A stretch of 6,154 nt of DNA from NCBI GenBank assembly GCA_003649145.1, contig QMQZ01000016.1, positions 1 through 6,154 on the forward strand, read 5' to 3'. Positions 6,132 to 6,154 of the stretch are shown piece by piece. This stretch comes from Thermoproteota archaeon (GTDB lineage: Archaea > Thermoproteota > Methanomethylicia > Culexarchaeales > Culexmicrobiaceae). Both the position numbers and the translations under genes were made by a program. The notes beneath the pieces are model-generated. The model did no database searches and was not told the origin of the DNA. It worked only from the letters and a program-made list of their open reading frames with translations. Each line of letters opens with the position of its first letter. Position 1 is the stretch's first letter.

Positions 6132-6154
6132 CCCTTCGAGTAGAGTTCAAGTAG

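Overview
The window looks like chromosomal DNA from a thermophile-like archaeon of the TACK/crenarchaeal sort. The evidence is the gene content (an archaeal Rio2 kinase, a DUF460/COG2433 RNase H-fold protein, archaeal-type NadE and CTP synthase), TATA boxes about 30-35 nt upstream of start codons without Shine-Dalgarno sites, and what appears to be a bulge-helix-bulge (BHB) intron inside a protein-coding gene. I cannot name the species. No tRNA, rRNA, CRISPR array, transposon or phage gene was found.

Layout, right to left on the minus strand: nadE (6092-5298, ammonia-dependent NAD+ synthetase); a 60-nt gap; pyrG (5237-3593, CTP synthase). An AT-rich 113-nt gap (3480-3592) separates pyrG from a small plus-strand ArsR-like winged-helix regulator (3180-3479), which converges on it. 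A divergent AT-rich promoter region (2934-3179) follows. Then come minus-strand rio2 (2933-2061) and, about 40 nt further on, a large DUF460 protein gene (2020 to beyond the left edge). The DUF460 gene covers the whole left third and lacks only its last few codons in this window.

The standout observation is in pyrG. The conserved N-terminal ATP-binding loop is present but split: codons for [17 protein letters not shown] are followed by 28 nt that carry a stop codon and shift the frame, and then GVVAASIGK resumes. The 28 nt fold into a hairpin whose boundaries match the archaeal tRNA-intron splice motif: a 4-bp helix (GGGG with CCCU) flanked by a 3-nt AAA bulge and a 3-nt AGA bulge. Cutting each bulge after its second base, as tRNA-splicing endonuclease does, removes exactly 28 nt (5187-5160). 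This restores GTG GGG AAA GGT GTT, the canonical P-loop, and a 538-residue CTP synthase. I read this as a protein-coding archaeal intron interrupting the P-loop lysine codon. An ordinary gene caller would start the gene at the ATG at 5131 and lose the ATP-binding loop.

Functionally, nadE and pyrG are ATP-dependent amidation enzymes of cofactor and nucleotide synthesis. rio2 belongs to small-subunit ribosome maturation. The DUF460 protein is a presumed RNase H-fold nucleic-acid enzyme of unknown role. The small regulator may repress itself through an inverted repeat just downstream of its TATA box.
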